Part shown: one piece after another, positions 29,354 through 38,489 of the stretch
Layout: every line of letters starts with the position of its first letter
Position numbering within the stretch: the stretch's first letter is position 1
DNA from: JAFAXD01 sp051985675
GTDB lineage: Bacteria; Pseudomonadota; Alphaproteobacteria; Rhizobiales; Xanthobacteraceae
Assembly (NCBI GenBank): GCA_051985675.1
Contig: JBPYFJ010000044.1
Coordinates: 1 to 64,000, forward strand
Direction: 5' to 3'
Length of the DNA stretch: 64,000 bases
Position numbers and translations under genes: made by a program
The notes under the pieces: generated by a model
What the model was told of the DNA's origin: nothing
What the model saw: the letters and a program-made list of their open reading frames with translations, nothing else
Databases searched by the model: none

Positions 29354-32300
29354 CTATTCGGCGGCCTTGAGCAGAGGCGCCGGACTGGCGCGGAACTGCT
29401 CGAGCAGGGCGCCCTCGTCAGCCTTGGCCGTCTTGAGGTGGCGCATTTTCACGTGGCCAAACCCGCGGATCTTGTCCGGGATCGCCGCAAGCCCCACGGC
29501 CAAATGGTGGTTTTCGGGCGTCAGCCGGGCAAAGATTTCCTCAAGCAGCGCCTCGTACTCGCGCCTGAGCGACCGCTCGATCTTGCGCTCGGCGGTGTAG
29601 CCGAAGGGATCGAACGCAGTGCCGCGCAGGAATTTGAACTGCGCGAGAACGCGGAAGACCGGGAAGATCCACGGCCCGAATGTCATCTTCCGCGGCACGC
29701 CGGTGATCTTGTCCCGGCGCGCGAGCAGCGGCGGCGCTAGATGGACGTGGTAGCGCAGATGCTCACCGCCGAGGTCGTTGCGGATCTGCCGTTCGAACGA
29801 GGGATCCGCATAGAGCCGGGCCACCTCATATTCGTCCTTATAGGCCATGAGTTTGAACAGATAACGTGCAACCGCGTCAGCGAAGCCGGTCTTACCGGGG
29901 GCCTTGGCGATCTCGATCGCCCTTGCACGCTCGACGAGCGCTCGGTAGCGGGCCGCGTAGGCGCGGTTCTGATAATCCGTGAGGAACGCGACCCGGCGCT
30001 CCACGACTTCCTCGAATGATTGCGACAGCTTGCGTGCCGGATCGACCGCCTCCGGTCGCGGCACATTTGCTTCCACGGCCTTGAGGTCGGCCGCCGCGCG
30101 CCGTCCCCAGCGAAATGCGGCGACGTTCATCGCCACCGCCTCGCCGTTGAGTTCGAGCGCCTGCTCGATCGCGGCCGCCGAGAGCGGCAACGCGCCGAGT
30201 TGGTAGGCGTAGCCGACCAGAAACATATTGGCGCCGATCGATTGGCCGAGCAGCGCGATCGCAATCCGGGATGCGTCGATGAAGTGTGTTCGCTCGCGGC
30301 CGGCCGCGCCGATGATGGCGCGCTTGAGCCGTTCGGTCGGCAGTGCGAACTCGGTATTGCGGGTGAAATCGCCCGGCAGCACTTCTGCGGTATTGATGAC
30401 CATCGTGGTGCGGCCCAAGGTCGCCGCGGCGAGAACTTTCTTGTTGCCGGCCACCACGATGTCGCCGCCGATCACAAGATCGGCGTCGCGGGCGGCAACC
30501 CGGATGGCGTGAATATCGTCCGGCTTGTGGGCGAGGCGGATATGGCTTTGCACGGCGCCGCCTTTTTGCGCGAGCCCGGCCATGTCGAGGACGCCGACGC
30601 CCTTGCCTTCGAGGTGCGCCGCCATGCCGAGGATGGCGCCGACCGTGACTATGCCGGTGCCGCCAATGCCGGTGACGACGATACCGTAGGTCTGGCCGAG
30701 CGGCGGCAGGACCGGATCGGGCGGCAGCGGCAACTCGGCAACCGGAGCCGCGGCCGCAGGCTTTTTCAGGGTTGCACCTTCGATCGTCACGAACGACGGG
30801 CAGAACCCCTTCACGCAGGAAAAGTCCTTGTTGCAATTGGACTGATCGATGGTGCGCTTGCGCCCAAACTCGGTTTCCAGCGGCTGCACCGAGACGCAGT
30901 TCGACTGCACGCCGCAATCGCCGCAGCCTTCGCACACGAGTTCGTTGATGACGACGCGCTTGTCGGGATCGGGATATTGGCCGCGCTTGCGGCGCCGGCG
31001 CTTCTCCGCCGCGCAGGTCTGATCGTAGATCAGCACCGTGCAGCCGGGGATCGCGGCGAGCTCGCGCTGCACGGTGTCGAGATCTTCCCGGTCGTGGATG
31101 GCCATCCCGGCCGGCCAATGCGTTTTGCTGGAATAGCGCCAGCGCTCGTTGGTGACGAGCACGACGCGCGTGGCGCCCTCCGCGGTCACCTGGCGGGCAA
31201 TCTGATCGACGGTGAGGCCGCCGTCGTTCTTCTGGCCGCCGGTCATGGCGACCGCGTCGTTATAGAGAATCTTGTAGGTGATGTTGACACCCGCCGCGAT
31301 CGCGGCCCGGATCGCCAGGTAGCCCGAGTGGTTGTAGGTGCCGTCACCGAGATTCTGAAAAACGTGCGCGCGCTTGGAAAACGGCGCCTCGCCGATCCAG
31401 TTCGCGCCCTCGCCGCCCATCTGGGTAAATCCGAGGGTGTTGCGGTCCATCCACTGCGCCATGAAATGGCAACCGATGCCCGCGTAGGCCCGCATGCCCT
31501 CGGGGACGACGGTCGAGGTGTTATGGGGACAGCCGGAACAGAAGTAGGGCTGCCGAACGGCGACGTCCTGCGCCTGCGTGAGCGCGAGCTGGGCATCCTT
31601 GAGCCGGGCGATGCGACCGGCGAGGTCGTCGTTGTGAACGTATTTCAACAAGCGTTCGCCGATGCAGATTGCAACGTCGTTGGGATCGAGTGCGGCCTTG
31701 ACCGGGAACAGCCAGTTGCCTTGTTCGTCCTTCTTGCCGATGCAGGTCGGCTGGTTGGCGCTGCCGTAGAGTTCCTCGCGGACCTGGACTTCGATCAGCG
31801 AGCGCTTCTCTTCGACCACGATGATGAGGTCGAGTCCTTGCGCGAACTCCTGCAGCTCGCGCCGGCTGATCGGCCAGGGACAGGCGATCTTGTGGATGCG
31901 CAGGCCGTAGTCGTTGCACTTGACCTCGTCGAGGCCAAGCTCGTCGAGCGCCTGGCGCACGTCCAGATAGCTCTTGCCGACGGTGATGACCCCGATCTTG
32001 GGCGTGCGGCCGCCCGAGGTGATCACTCGGTTGAGCTTGTTGGCGCGCACGAATTCCAGCATGGCGTCGCGCTTGTAGTCGTGCAGCCGTGCTTCCATCC
32101 CGAGGATCGTGTCGCGCAGCCTGATGTTCAGCCCACCCTCGGGCATCACAAAGTCAGCCGGCGTCACGATATCGAGCCGTTCCGGGTGGCCTTCAATCAC
32201 CGCGGTCGATTCGATCGTCTCGTGCATGCACTTGAGACCGACCCAGGTGCCGCAAAACCGCGACATCGCCCAGCCGTAGAGCCCGTAGTCGATGATTTCC

Positions 32301-32830
32301 TGCACCCCGGCCGGGTTGAGGATCGGAATCATAACGTCGACGAAATTGAATTCGGATTGATGCGCCGTGGTCGAGGATTCGGCGGTATGGTCGTCGCCCA
32401 TGAGGGCGAGAACACCGCCATGCTTTGACGTCCCGGCGAAGTTGGCGTGGCGGAACACGTCGCCGGAACGGTCGACGCCCGGCCCCTTGCCGTACCAGAT
32501 TCCAAACACCCCATCGAACTTGCCCTCGCCGCGCAATTCGGCCTGCTGTGAGCCCCACAGTGCGGTGGCCGCAAGATCCTCGTTGAGGCCTGGCTGGAAC
32601 AGAATGTCGTTGGGCTTGAGTACGCTCTCGGCGCGCTGAAACTGATAGTCGAGCCCGCCCAGCGGAGAGCCGCGGTAACCGGTGATATAGCCCGCGGTGT
32701 TGAGCCCGGCGCGACGATCGCGCTCCTTCTGGACCAGGCACATCCGCACCAGCGCCTGATAGCCGGTGACGAAGATGCGGTCCTGGGTGAGATCGTACTT
32801 GTCGGCGAGAGTGACTTTCTTGAGCGCCAT
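29354..32830 (-). CDS. Fused indolepyruvate:ferredoxin oxidoreductase
   Basis: This 1158-residue enzyme oxidatively decarboxylates aryl 2-oxo acids such as indolepyruvate to aryl-acetyl-CoA, reducing ferredoxin. It is a single-chain version of IorA and IorB. In order it has an N-terminal pyrimidine-type thiamine domain, a thiamine-diphosphate-binding part with YFCSGCPHNTSTVVPEG near 435, and a ferredoxin-like Cys cluster (CEGCGDCGVQSNC near 633, then CNKDFSCVKGFC near 670). A gamma domain (GIVVTGIGGTGIVTVGAIL near 720) and a C-terminal extension follow. Arylacetyl-CoA production fits the neighbouring PaaK-like ligase and transporter, which suggests an aromatic amino acid or arylacetate catabolic island. 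Confidence 0.93.
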   Translation of the reverse strand: MALKKVTLADKYDLTQDRIFVTGYQALVRMCLVQKERDRRAGLNTAGYITGYRGSPLGGLDYQFQRAESVLKPNDILFQPGLNEDLAATALWGSQQAELRGEGKFDGVFGIWYGKGPGVDRSGDVFRHANFAGTSKHGGVLALMGDDHTAESSTTAHQSEFNFVDVMIPILNPAGVQEIIDYGLYGWAMSRFCGTWVGLKCMHETIESTAVIEGHPERLDIVTPADFVMPEGGLNIRLRDTILGMEARLHDYKRDAMLEFVRANKLNRVITSGGRTPKIGVITVGKSYLDVRQALDELGLDEVKCNDYGLRIHKIACPWPISRRELQEFAQGLDLIIVVEEKRSLIEVQVREELYGSANQPTCIGKKDEQGNWLFPVKAALDPNDVAICIGERLLKYVHNDDLAGRIARLKDAQLALTQAQDVAVRQPYFCSGCPHNTSTVVPEGMRAYAGIGCHFMAQWMDRNTLGFTQMGGEGANWIGEAPFSKRAHVFQNLGDGTYNHSGYLAIRAAIAAGVNITYKILYNDAVAMTGGQKNDGGLTVDQIARQVTAEGATRVVLVTNERWRYSSKTHWPAGMAIHDREDLDTVQRELAAIPGCTVLIYDQTCAAEKRRRRKRGQYPDPDKRVVINELVCEGCGDCGVQSNCVSVQPLETEFGRKRTIDQSNCNKDFSCVKGFCPSFVTIEGATLKKPAAAAPVAELPLPPDPVLPPLGQTYGIVVTGIGGTGIVTVGAILGMAAHLEGKGVGVLDMAGLAQKGGAVQSHIRLAHKPDDIHAIRVAARDADLVIGGDIVVAGNKKVLAAATLGRTTMVINTAEVLPGDFTRNTEFALPTERLKRAIIGAAGRERTHFIDASRIAIALLGQSIGANMFLVGYAYQLGALPLSAAAIEQALELNGEAVAMNVAAFRWGRRAAADLKAVEANVPRPEAVDPARKLSQSFEEVVERRVAFLTDYQNRAYAARYRALVERARAIEIAKAPGKTGFADAVARYLFKLMAYKDEYEVARLYADPSFERQIRNDLGGEHLRYHVHLAPPLLARRDKITGVPRKMTFGPWIFPVFRVLAQFKFLRGTAFDPFGYTAERKIERSLRREYEALLEEIFARLTPENHHLAVGLAAIPDKIRGFGHVKMRHLKTAKADEGALLEQFRASPAPLLKAAE

Positions 32831-32871
32831 CGCTCGGGTCTCCGCGGAATCACGAAGTGCGTCGGTTCGTT

Positions 32872-32900
32872 ATATAGCGGTCGCAGCGAATGGTCGGAAG
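32872..32900 (-). promoter_or_regulatory. Promoter of the indolepyruvate oxidoreductase gene
   Basis: On the minus strand CTTCCG (32895-32900) and CTATAT (32872-32877) are spaced by 17 bases. CTATAT equals the alphaproteobacterial housekeeping -10 consensus. The predicted start leaves a leader of about 35 bases to ATG 32830. Confidence 0.55.
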
Positions 32901-33013
32901 GGCCGCGCTCCGGCTCCCCATGGTGCGATTTCGTTCCGCGGCCGCAGGTGGCAACGAAATTGCCGCGGTGGTCGGCGGCACGAAATTTGGCGCACCGCGG
33001 CGCAAAAAAAGCA

Positions 33014-35329
33014 TCACGCGCGCAGCACCTCGGCAACCTTGCGTGCAAGCTGGTCGAGCGTGAACGGCTTGGTGATGAGGCTGACGCCGGCCTCGATGGT
33101 CCCGTTGTGCACGACGGCGTCGCGGGTATAGCCGGTGGTGAACAGAACCCTGACGTCCGGACGACGTTGCCGAACCTCGTCCGATAGCCGCCGGCCGTTC
33201 ATTTCCGGCATGACAACGTCGGTGAACAGCAGTCCGATCTCGGGGTGCGCGTCCACGGCCTTGAGGGCATCGGCCGCGCAGGCGGCGTCAAACACCTTGT
33301 AGCCGAGCTCGCGCAGCGCGGCGACCGCGTGGGCGCGCACCGCCTCCTCGTCTTCCACCACCAGCACGGTGACGCTTCCATCGCCCGTCGGCATCGGCGA
33401 GCTTTCATCCTCGGCGAGTTTTGGGGCGGCGTCGCCGACGAAGCGGGGAAGGTAGATTCTGACCGTCGTGCCCTTCCCAACCTCGCTCTCGATCGCCACG
33501 TGCCCGCCGGATTGCCGCACGAAGCCGTAGACTTGACTGAGCCCGAGCCCGGTGCCGGCGCCGCTTTGCTTGGTGGTGAAGAATGGGTCGAACGCCTTCT
33601 CGATCACCTCCGGGAGCATGCCGCTGCCGGTGTCAAGGATGGCGATGACCACATAGTCGCCTGGCTTCAACCCGGCCCGACTGGCCTGCGGCTCGTCCAG
33701 CACGACATTGGCGGTCTCGACGGTGAGCCGTCCGCCGTCCGACATGGCGTCGCGGGCGTTGACGGCGAGGTTGAGCACCGCGTTCTCGAGCTGGTTGCGA
33801 TCGGCATGGGCCTTCCACAAGCCGTCGGCCGGAACAGTGTCGAGCCGGATCGTTTCGCCGAGGCTGCGCCGCAACAGCTCCGACATGTCGGTCACCAACT
33901 TGTTGGCGTCGAGCTCCGCGGGCGCGAGCGGTTGCTGGCGCGAGAACGCAAGCAACTGCTGGATCAGCGCGGCAGCGCGCCGGCCACCCTCCTGGGCGCT
34001 CGCGAGATATTTTTCGATTCTGACGTCATTCTTGGCGAGGCGCCGCACTGCGAGATCGAGGCTGCCGATGATGATGGCAAGCATGTTGTTGAAATCGTGT
34101 GCGATGCCGCCCGTCAGCTGACCGATCGCCTCCATCTTGCGGGCTTGGCGCAACGCCTCTTCGGTGTCCGACCGCCGCTTCATTTCCGCGGCGAGTTCGC
34201 GGGTGCGCTCGAACACGCGGTTCTCCAGCGTCTCCGAGATCTCGCGCAATTCCTGTTCGGCCTGATCGCGCTCGCGTTCGCGTTGGCGCAACTTGTCGGA
34301 CGCGTCCGCCAGCGCGAGACCGACCGCGTTGACCTCGCCTACCGCAAGCGGGCGCGCAACAACCGGCTGCCCGTGGCCGAGCGTCGCCGCCTGGGCGGCA
34401 AGGGTCTGCACTGAGCCGGCCATCCGGTTGCCGATCGCGTAGGCGAGCAGCACCGCGAGCAGGGTCAACAGCGACGCGACCGCGGCAAGCGTCCACAACG
34501 CCCGATGCAGGCTCGCGCGCGAGGCCCGATCGGGCACGCTTGTCAGAACGGTCCAACCGGACAGGTAGGAACGTGCGTAGGCGACGCTCACGTCGTCGCC
34601 GGCGACGTTGGTGGCGCGGAAATTGCCCTCGTTGCCGCGCATCTGGTCGAGGAAAGAGTCCGGTCCGCGGCGCCCGACGAAATCGGCGTGGCTTTCGCTG
34701 CGTGCCAGGAACATGCCGGCTTTATCGAAAATTCCGGCGATGTGTCCTGGATCGAGGCCCTGCTTGAGCAGTTCGGCGAGCCGCTCGGGCGGCATGCTGA
34801 GACTGAGGAAATGCGTCAGCTGGCCGTTTTGAAGGATCGCAGCCGTGATGTTGTAGACCGGCTCGCGCGCCACGCTCCCGATGACGATGCCGCTGACCAC
34901 CGGCCGTTTGCCCTCGCCCACTTCGCGGTCGGTCGGGAGTTGCTCATCCGGCAGCGCTGTCCCAAACGGAACCCGCGTGTTGACGAGGTGGCGGCCGGCC
35001 GCATCGCGCAACATCACGTGAGCGCCCACGTAGTCGCGAACTTGCGTGGCCTGCTGGTAGAAGGTCTCATGATCGCCGACCGAAAGTGAGCGCGACAGGG
35101 CCAGCGTCTGCAACGTTGCCTGCAGGCCGGCAAGATCCCGATCGACCGTCAGCGCCAGCTGATGCGCGTTGTTGAGCAGATCCTGATTGATGCGCGCCAC
35201 TTCCGAGTTGTAGTAGCGCTGGAGCAAAATGGCGGCGAACAGCGCGCCCGGGATTGCCACCGAGAACACCAGCAACAGCAGATAGCCGCGCATGGACAGG
35301 CTGCGCAGCCGTGTACGGACCTCGACCAA
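33014..35329 (-). CDS. Hybrid sensor histidine kinase with C-terminal receiver
   Basis: This kinase of about 771 residues has a first membrane helix (about 15-36), an extracytoplasmic sensor of the Cache type (about 37-275), a second helix (about 276-298) and a linker with coiled coil. HisKA with phospho-His near 410 (GGIAHDFNNMLA) follows, then HATPase_c (LDTGSGM, FDPFFTTKQSGAGTGLGLS) and a receiver domain (about 650-771, phospho-Asp in LLFTDVVMPEMNG). The frame is open up to a GTG at 35392, only 30 bases from the divergent gene. A promoter with its -10 at 35374-35379 would lie inside that longer version. I prefer TTG 35329, which has GGGGG six bases upstream; ATG 35293 is the other option. 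No partner regulator is adjacent. Confidence 0.88.
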   Translation of the reverse strand: MVEVRTRLRSLSMRGYLLLLVFSVAIPGALFAAILLQRYYNSEVARINQDLLNNAHQLALTVDRDLAGLQATLQTLALSRSLSVGDHETFYQQATQVRDYVGAHVMLRDAAGRHLVNTRVPFGTALPDEQLPTDREVGEGKRPVVSGIVIGSVAREPVYNITAAILQNGQLTHFLSLSMPPERLAELLKQGLDPGHIAGIFDKAGMFLARSESHADFVGRRGPDSFLDQMRGNEGNFRATNVAGDDVSVAYARSYLSGWTVLTSVPDRASRASLHRALWTLAAVASLLTLLAVLLAYAIGNRMAGSVQTLAAQAATLGHGQPVVARPLAVGEVNAVGLALADASDKLRQRERERDQAEQELREISETLENRVFERTRELAAEMKRRSDTEEALRQARKMEAIGQLTGGIAHDFNNMLAIIIGSLDLAVRRLAKNDVRIEKYLASAQEGGRRAAALIQQLLAFSRQQPLAPAELDANKLVTDMSELLRRSLGETIRLDTVPADGLWKAHADRNQLENAVLNLAVNARDAMSDGGRLTVETANVVLDEPQASRAGLKPGDYVVIAILDTGSGMLPEVIEKAFDPFFTTKQSGAGTGLGLSQVYGFVRQSGGHVAIESEVGKGTTVRIYLPRFVGDAAPKLAEDESSPMPTGDGSVTVLVVEDEEAVRAHAVAALRELGYKVFDAACAADALKAVDAHPEIGLLFTDVVMPEMNGRRLSDEVRQRRPDVRVLFTTGYTRDAVVHNGTIEAGVSLITKPFTLDQLARKVAEVLRA

Positions 35330-35373
35330 AAACGACCCCCGAGACCGGTTTCCCGAAAAGCCAACGGAGACAG

Positions 35374-35402
35374 GATATATAGTGTTGGCCACGATGAGTC
35401 AT
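35374..35402 (-). promoter_or_regulatory. Candidate promoter of the hybrid kinase gene
   Basis: On the minus strand ATGACT (35397-35402) and TATATC (35374-35379) are 17 bases apart, and CTATAT overlaps the latter. Transcription would start near 35367. This argues against translation starting at GTG 35392. Confidence 0.45.
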
Positions 35403-35422
35403 TTGCGGGGAGGAAAAACACC

Positions 35423-36949
35423 ATGGCCGCCTTATCGAGGGCGTGCGGCCGCGTTTTGCTTGCCGGCACCGGAGTATTGCCGATGAGCGCGCCGGTGGCT
35501 GCGCAGCAGCACGATCCATTCTATTGGCTAGGCGAAATCAACAAGGCCTCGGCGGTCATGGTGGTGGAACGCGGGATCGTGCCGCCGGCGCTCGGCGGCA
35601 AGATCGCCGTTGCGATCCGGCGCGTGCTCGGCGAGGGCGAGCGCCCGGGCGCCGTTCGCTCGGGCAACTACCTCATCGTCGAGGACGCGTTGATCAAGCT
35701 TGGCGGGCCGGACGTGACCCGGCTGCACTCGGGTCGCAGCCGCCAGGACATCGGCGCGACCGTGCAGCGCCTTGCCATGCGCGAGGACTTGCTGACCACA
35801 TTCGACAAACTCAAAGCGGCGCGGGCTGCGCTAATCGCCATCGCGCAGAAATCGCCGAACGCAATCGTGCCGGCCTACACCTGGGGGGTGCAAGCGCAAC
35901 CGGTCACGCTTGGGCACTATCTCGGCGCCTACGCGTCCGCGCTCGAGCGCGACGCCGAGCGGCTGCGTCAAACCTACGCGCGAGTGAACCTGTCGCCATT
36001 GGGGGCGGCCGCGCTCGGGACGTCGAGCTTTCCGGTCGACCGGCCGCGGCTCGCGGACCTGCTTGGTTTCGACGGCGTGGTCGAGAACTCGCTTGACGCC
36101 AACCAGATTTCGCCGATCGACACCGGCGCGGAGGCGGTCGGCATCGCGAGCGTTAGTGCGCTCACCATCGGCACGTTCATCGCCGATGTGACCCAGCAAT
36201 ACGCGCAGAACAAACCTTGGCTGCTGCTCGCCGAAGGCGCGTTGACCGGGACCAGCAGCATCATGCCGCAGAAGCGCAATCCGTCCGGCCTGGTGTTTTT
36301 GCGCGCGCAGGCGAGCATCGTGATCGGCCACGCCCAGACATTCCTGCTTACGGCGCACAACGTCGCGGCCGGCATGAGCGACTACAAGCCGTTCATTAAT
36401 CCAAAGCAGGGCAACCAGCCGAACAATGTGATGCGCGAGTTGGCCGATCTGTTCGAGGGCTTCGCCGGCGTGTTGCAAACCCTGGTGTTCGACGAAGAGC
36501 GGGCGCTCGCCGAGGTCAACGCCGACTATTCGACGACGACCGAGCTCGCCGACACGCTCCAGCGCGAAGCCGACATCCCGTTCCGGGTCGGGCATCACTT
36601 CGCATCCGATCTGGTGAACTTCGGTCGCGCCGGCGGGTTGAAGCCGGCCGATATTCCTTATGCGCAGGCCCAGCGCATCTACGCCGAGGTAGCCGCTCGT
36701 TTCGGGCTTGCCGATCCGCGATTGCCGCTGAGCGAGGCCGCATTCCGCCGCGCGCTCACGGCCGAAAACATGGTGGCGGCCAGCCAGGGCCTGGGCGGCC
36801 CGCAGCCGGCCGAGGTCGCCCGCATGCTGGCGGGCCACGACATGCGCCTGAAGGCCGATGGCGACTGGCTTGCCGCGACCCGCGGCAAATTACAGGAGGC
36901 GTCGCGCCGGCTCGATACCGCGTTTGCTGGTTTGCAGGGCGGGAATTAG
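35423..36949 (+). CDS. Exported argininosuccinate-lyase-like protein lacking a catalytic His
   Basis: This 508-residue member of the aspartase/fumarase/argininosuccinate lyase superfamily keeps the signature loop GTSSIMPQKRNPS (Ser near 279) and the RLHSGRSRQD segment. It departs from the enzyme in two ways. The N-terminus MAALSRACGRVLLAGTGVLP, running on to ...APVAAQQ, looks like a signal peptide, which cytoplasmic ArgH lacks. The segment equivalent to YTHLQRAQP reads YTWGVQAQP, so the catalytic His of the Thr-His pair is Trp. Start ATG 35423 follows GGGGAGGA by about nine bases. It is probably a periplasmic lyase for another substrate, or a non-catalytic relative. No arg gene is nearby. Confidence 0.78.
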   Translation: MAALSRACGRVLLAGTGVLPMSAPVAAQQHDPFYWLGEINKASAVMVVERGIVPPALGGKIAVAIRRVLGEGERPGAVRSGNYLIVEDALIKLGGPDVTRLHSGRSRQDIGATVQRLAMREDLLTTFDKLKAARAALIAIAQKSPNAIVPAYTWGVQAQPVTLGHYLGAYASALERDAERLRQTYARVNLSPLGAAALGTSSFPVDRPRLADLLGFDGVVENSLDANQISPIDTGAEAVGIASVSALTIGTFIADVTQQYAQNKPWLLLAEGALTGTSSIMPQKRNPSGLVFLRAQASIVIGHAQTFLLTAHNVAAGMSDYKPFINPKQGNQPNNVMRELADLFEGFAGVLQTLVFDEERALAEVNADYSTTTELADTLQREADIPFRVGHHFASDLVNFGRAGGLKPADIPYAQAQRIYAEVAARFGLADPRLPLSEAAFRRALTAENMVAASQGLGGPQPAEVARMLAGHDMRLKADGDWLAATRGKLQEASRRLDTAFAGLQGGN

Positions 36950-37030
36950 ATCCGGTGGATAAAACGTCGGATCGCGGACTGGCGAGGACTGCCGATCGTA
37001 CAAACCTGAGAGCTGACCGAGGATAACGTC

Positions 37031-37453
37031 ATGGCCAATTTCACGCCGGTCTCGTCCGCCATCGGCGGCGCGCTGATCGGGCTTTCGGCGGCGCTTCTGA
37101 TGCTGCTGTCCGGGCGCATCGCCGGTATCTCGGGAATCCTGGGCGAATCGCTGAACGCGGGCACCGACAGGGGCTGGCGCCTCGCCTTCCTGGCCGGCCT
37201 CGTTGCCGCGCCGCTGCTCGCGACCATTGTGGGGTACGCGGTGCCATCCCCGCAGATGCCCGGCAGCTGGGGCGTCATCGTTTTGGGGGGCCTGCTGGTC
37301 GGCTTGGGCACCCGGCTTGGGACCGGATGCACGTCAGGTCACGGTATCTGCGGCATTGCGCGGTTGTCCCCGCGCTCGCTGGCCGCGACCGCGCTCTTCA
37401 TGGCAGCAGCCATCATCGTAGTCTTCATCACCCGGCACGTGCTCGGAGGGTAG
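37031..37453 (+). CDS. YeeE/YedE family membrane protein, first half
   Basis: This 140-residue membrane protein has four hydrophobic segments. It carries the hallmark Cys motif GTGCTSGHGICGIARLSPRSL near 98-118, which in YeeE/YedE (TsuA-like) proteins lines a path for thiosulfate or other sulfur compounds. It is about half the length of the single-chain family; the partner half is the next gene, one base downstream. Start ATG 37031 follows GAGGATAAC. A role in sulfur-compound transport is inferred from the family. Confidence 0.85.
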   Translation: MANFTPVSSAIGGALIGLSAALLMLLSGRIAGISGILGESLNAGTDRGWRLAFLAGLVAAPLLATIVGYAVPSPQMPGSWGVIVLGGLLVGLGTRLGTGCTSGHGICGIARLSPRSLAATALFMAAAIIVVFITRHVLGG

Positions 37454-37454
37454 C

Positions 37455-37913
37455 ATGCGCGACACGCTCGTCGGACTTCTCTGCGGTCTCATCTTTGGTT
37501 TCGGGCTGCTGATCTCGGGCATGATGCAGCCCACCAAGGTGCTGGGCTTTCTCGATCTTTTCGGTGGCGCCTGGGATCCGAGCCTCGCCGTCGTGATGGC
37601 AGCGGCGCTCGTGGTGGCGTCGGTTGGGTATGCCCTCACCCGCCAGCGCGGGCAGCCGCTCTGGGCCGCCCGAGCAAGCTGGCCGACCGCCCGCCAGATC
37701 GACCGACCCCTGGCGGCGGGCGCAATCCTGTTCGGGACCGGCTGGGGACTGGTGGGTCTGTGTCCAGGACCGGCGATTGAGAACCTCGCAACCGGCTCGG
37801 CCCGTGTGGTGGCCTTTGTGGTCGCAATGGTCGCCGGCATGCTGTTGCAGCGCGCTTGGCAACAACGGATTCAGACGCAGGCAGCGATACTTGCCACCGC
37901 GCCGGACGGTTGA
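37455..37913 (+). CDS. YeeE/YedE family membrane protein, second half (DUF6691)
   Basis: This 152-residue membrane protein is the companion half of the transporter above. It begins with LLCGLIFGFGLLISGMMQPTKVLGFLD and contains the second Cys motif GTGWGLVGLCPGPAIENL near 93-110. The split two-gene form resembles the PmpA/PmpB arrangement. One base separates the stop of the first gene from this ATG, so they are translationally coupled. The periplasmic sulfite dehydrogenase genes at 40-41.5 kb may belong to the same sulfur theme. Confidence 0.85.
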   Translation: MRDTLVGLLCGLIFGFGLLISGMMQPTKVLGFLDLFGGAWDPSLAVVMAAALVVASVGYALTRQRGQPLWAARASWPTARQIDRPLAAGAILFGTGWGLVGLCPGPAIENLATGSARVVAFVVAMVAGMLLQRAWQQRIQTQAAILATAPDG

Positions 37914-38046
37914 GACGCCGTATCGCGTGGGCGCGCCATTGCACTGCAGCGCGGTTTTGTCTTGATTAAGTCTATAAAAAGCCATACTGTAAAACGAGGT
38001 CCGCAGAGATATACCCCCACCCCATCTCTCTACGGGCCACCCTCAG

Positions 38047-38084
38047 CCCCGCCGCGGTCCCCCACCCGGCGGGGTTCAAGTTTT
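38047..38084 (+). terminator. Probable terminator after the YeeE/YedE pair
   Basis: CCCCGCCG (38047-38054) pairs with CGGCGGGG (38067-38074), followed by TTCAAGTTTT. It lies between convergent genes in an otherwise empty 258-base gap. The interrupted T run makes it a weak terminator. Confidence 0.5.
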
Positions 38085-38171
38085 CTGAGATTAATCGGCC
38101 CTAACCCTCGCCCATGGCGTGACGAACGTTGTCCGGCCGAGGCCGATGGCGCCTGCCTCGCTCGCCCCGCA

Positions 38172-38459
38172 TCAGTCCTCCGGCACCAGCCAGAGCTCGC
38201 TGTCGGCGGCCGCGTGCCGCAGCTTGCGCAGTTCCTGATATTCGGGCGAATCCCAATAGGCGCGCGCCCGTGCAAGGTCCGGAAACTGGATGACGATGAG
38301 GCGCCGGCCGTCGTAGGTCCCCTCCAGCGCCTCGACCCGGTTGGTGCGCACCGGATAGGTCGCCCCGTAGGTCTTGGCGAGCGCGATCGAGCGCGCCGCG
38401 TAGTCCTTCATGCGTTCAGGATCTTTGACGTCGACGCGCGAGATGATGTAGGCGGCCAT
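38172..38459 (-). CDS. DUF1330 family protein
   Basis: This 95-residue single-domain protein has the dimeric alpha-beta barrel fold of DUF1330. It shows MAAYIISRVDVKDPERMKDY, a central GTYDGRRLIVIQFPD and the family's YWDSPEYQELRKLRHAAAD. The reaction is unknown; the family resembles small monooxygenase-like ferredoxin folds. It sits just downstream of a DUF1993 gene on the same strand, with 30 bases between. Confidence 0.9.
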   Translation of the reverse strand: MAAYIISRVDVKDPERMKDYAARSIALAKTYGATYPVRTNRVEALEGTYDGRRLIVIQFPDLARARAYWDSPEYQELRKLRHAAADSELWLVPED

Positions 38460-38489
38460 CGATCCTCCGACCTACGCCCTCGGTCCCGA

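Noticed and set aside
30020..32428. An 802-codon open frame on the plus strand opposite the indolepyruvate oxidoreductase gene, rich in Arg, His and Asp
   Set aside because: It mirrors the GC-rich coding pattern of the minus-strand gene, has no domain or ribosome site, and its composition is typical of antisense shadow frames.
35423..36949. Annotation as housekeeping argininosuccinate lyase argH
   Set aside because: Signal peptide and loss of the catalytic His argue against it; kept as a superfamily relative.
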